Translations under genes and position numbers: made by a program
Notes under the pieces: model-generated
Told to the model about the DNA's origin: nothing
The model's database searches: none
What the model saw: only the letters and a program-made list of their open reading frames with translations
In this document: positions 63,298 to 64,000 of the stretch, piece after piece
Numbering within the stretch: the first letter of the stretch is position 1
Layout of the letters: the number at the start of each line of letters is the position of its first letter
Source: Nitratireductor soli
Lineage (GTDB): Bacteria > Pseudomonadota > Alphaproteobacteria > Rhizobiales > Rhizobiaceae
DNA length: 64,000 bases
Assembly (NCBI RefSeq): GCF_001050155.1
Contig: NZ_LFVY01000001.1
Location: 124,001-188,000, forward strand
Direction of reading: 5' to 3'

Positions 63298-64000
63298 ATG
63301 ATCCGCAACCTTTTGGCGACCACCGCGATCGCAACGCTCGTGGCCACCGGTGCGGTCGCGCAGACAAGCACTGCGCCGACGGCCGCTCCCACCGAAGCAC
63401 CTGTTGAAATGGTCGTCCGAGCCGAAGGCCATCTGGCAACCGACCTAATCGGCAAAGCCGTCTATAACGGCACCGGCGCGGAGGCCGAGAACATCGGCAA
63501 AGTCAACGATCTGGTCCTCGACGACGCCGGCGACGTCAAGGCAATCGTCGTGGGCGTCGGCGGCTTCCTCGGCATTGGCCAGAAGGAAGTCGCCCTCGAA
63601 TACGATCTGGTCGAATGGGCTGAGATGGACGGCGACCGTTGGCTCGTGGTCGAGACGACGGCAGACGCTCTGAAGGCACAGGAAGACTTCGATCGTTCGG
63701 CCTATCGCCCGATGCCGGCTGACGCCGACGTCACGGAAACCAAGCCGGCGACCAGGGACGACCTGGCCAATGCTCCGGTCGCTACCGAGGAAGGCGGCGA
63801 GAGCGCCGTTGTTGCCCCGGAAGGTGATGGCACGAGCGGTTCCACCGGCGGCATGGCCGCCGCCCCGGCTCCCGACGCGACTGCTCCGGCGACCGACGAA
63901 CAGGCTGCCGAGGCCGAAACTCCCGCTCCGGCGGATGCGGAAACGGCCGAGGCGCCGGCTCCCGATGGTTCGATGGCGACCGACGACACCCAGACGTCAG
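63298..64000 (+). CDS. Exported PRC-barrel protein (partial, runs off the end)
   Basis: At least 234 residues. A signal peptide (MIRNLLATTAIATLVATGAVAQ) precedes a PRC-barrel domain (DLIGKAVYNGTGAEAENIGKVNDLVLDDAGDVKAIVVGVGGFLGIGQKEVALEYDLVEW). After residue about 150 comes a long acidic Ala/Pro/Thr/Glu-rich tail, still open at 64000. Exported PRC-barrel proteins are common in Hyphomicrobiales stress regulons, but their role is unknown. It has an EcfG promoter. The full length and any second domain lie outside the window. Confidence 0.87.
   Translation, partial: MIRNLLATTAIATLVATGAVAQTSTAPTAAPTEAPVEMVVRAEGHLATDLIGKAVYNGTGAEAENIGKVNDLVLDDAGDVKAIVVGVGGFLGIGQKEVALEYDLVEWAEMDGDRWLVVETTADALKAQEDFDRSAYRPMPADADVTETKPATRDDLANAPVATEEGGESAVVAPEGDGTSGSTGGMAAAPAPDATAPATDEQAAEAETPAPADAETAEAPAPDGSMATDDTQTS

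Overview
This window comes from a high-GC alphaproteobacterium of the order Hyphomicrobiales (Rhizobiales), most like the Mesorhizobium/Phyllobacteriaceae branch. The evidence is a PhyR-NepR-EcfG general stress module, an RpoH sigma factor, a serC leader RNA ahead of serC-serA, rhizobial-type intergenic palindromes and long alphaproteobacterial Pst/PhoU/PhoB proteins. The assignment is by gene content and motifs, not by any database search.

Layout. Positions 1-6250 hold small accessory genes: a TetR tail, a YCII protein, a LysE exporter, an ArsR-rhodanese fusion, an MFS pump, a LysR regulator, a DUF2306 membrane protein and a SnoaL-like protein. Positions 6267-24760 form a catabolic island in several divergent operons: a luciferase-like flavin monooxygenase; enoyl-CoA hydratase, CoA-transferase A and B, and an ABC ATPase; GST, thiolase-like protein, DUF35 and MmgE/PrpD; a LysR regulator; thiolase-like protein, DUF35, dienelactone hydrolase and two CaiB-type CoA-transferases; an alpha/beta-hydrolase; and an ABC binding protein with its permease. 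Positions 24960-32727 carry an alpha-2-macroglobulin and penicillin-binding protein 1C. Then come a PfkB sugar kinase, a polyprenyl-phosphate sugar transferase, an EamA exporter, serA-serC, purA, rpoH, rluD, tRNA-Glu and a hybrid histidine kinase (to 48840). Positions 49213-55519 are the phosphate regulon pstSCAB-phoU-phoB behind a PHO box. Positions 55595-64000 are the general stress region (phyR, nepR, ecfG and small envelope/stress genes).

Main observation. The catabolic island appears to be one regulon. Five promoters carry a TGAG-N5-CTCA dyad (T-N11-A, the LysR-type signature) placed exactly 13 nt upstream of a 14-bp box that ends in the -35 element (TTTAGTCGTTTGAC and relatives). The dyad centre falls near -65, where LysR-type regulators bind. 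One of the five lies between the LysR gene at 15174 and the operon divergent to it. The ABC ATPase sits 11 kb from its likely binding protein and permease, and this shared promoter joins them. The pathway is probably CoA-linked breakdown of an imported organic acid; the substrate is unknown. Both thiolase-like proteins lack the usual nucleophilic cysteine and each is paired with a DUF35 protein, and the alpha/beta-hydrolase has Ala in place of its nucleophilic Ser.

A second regulon is visible in 55.6-63.3 kb: six promoters fit GGAAC-N16-CGTT, the EcfG consensus. They serve phyR, nepR-ecfG and four small genes for envelope or unknown proteins. A Crp/Fnr-type regulator in the same region has been broken by a 115-bp palindromic insert.
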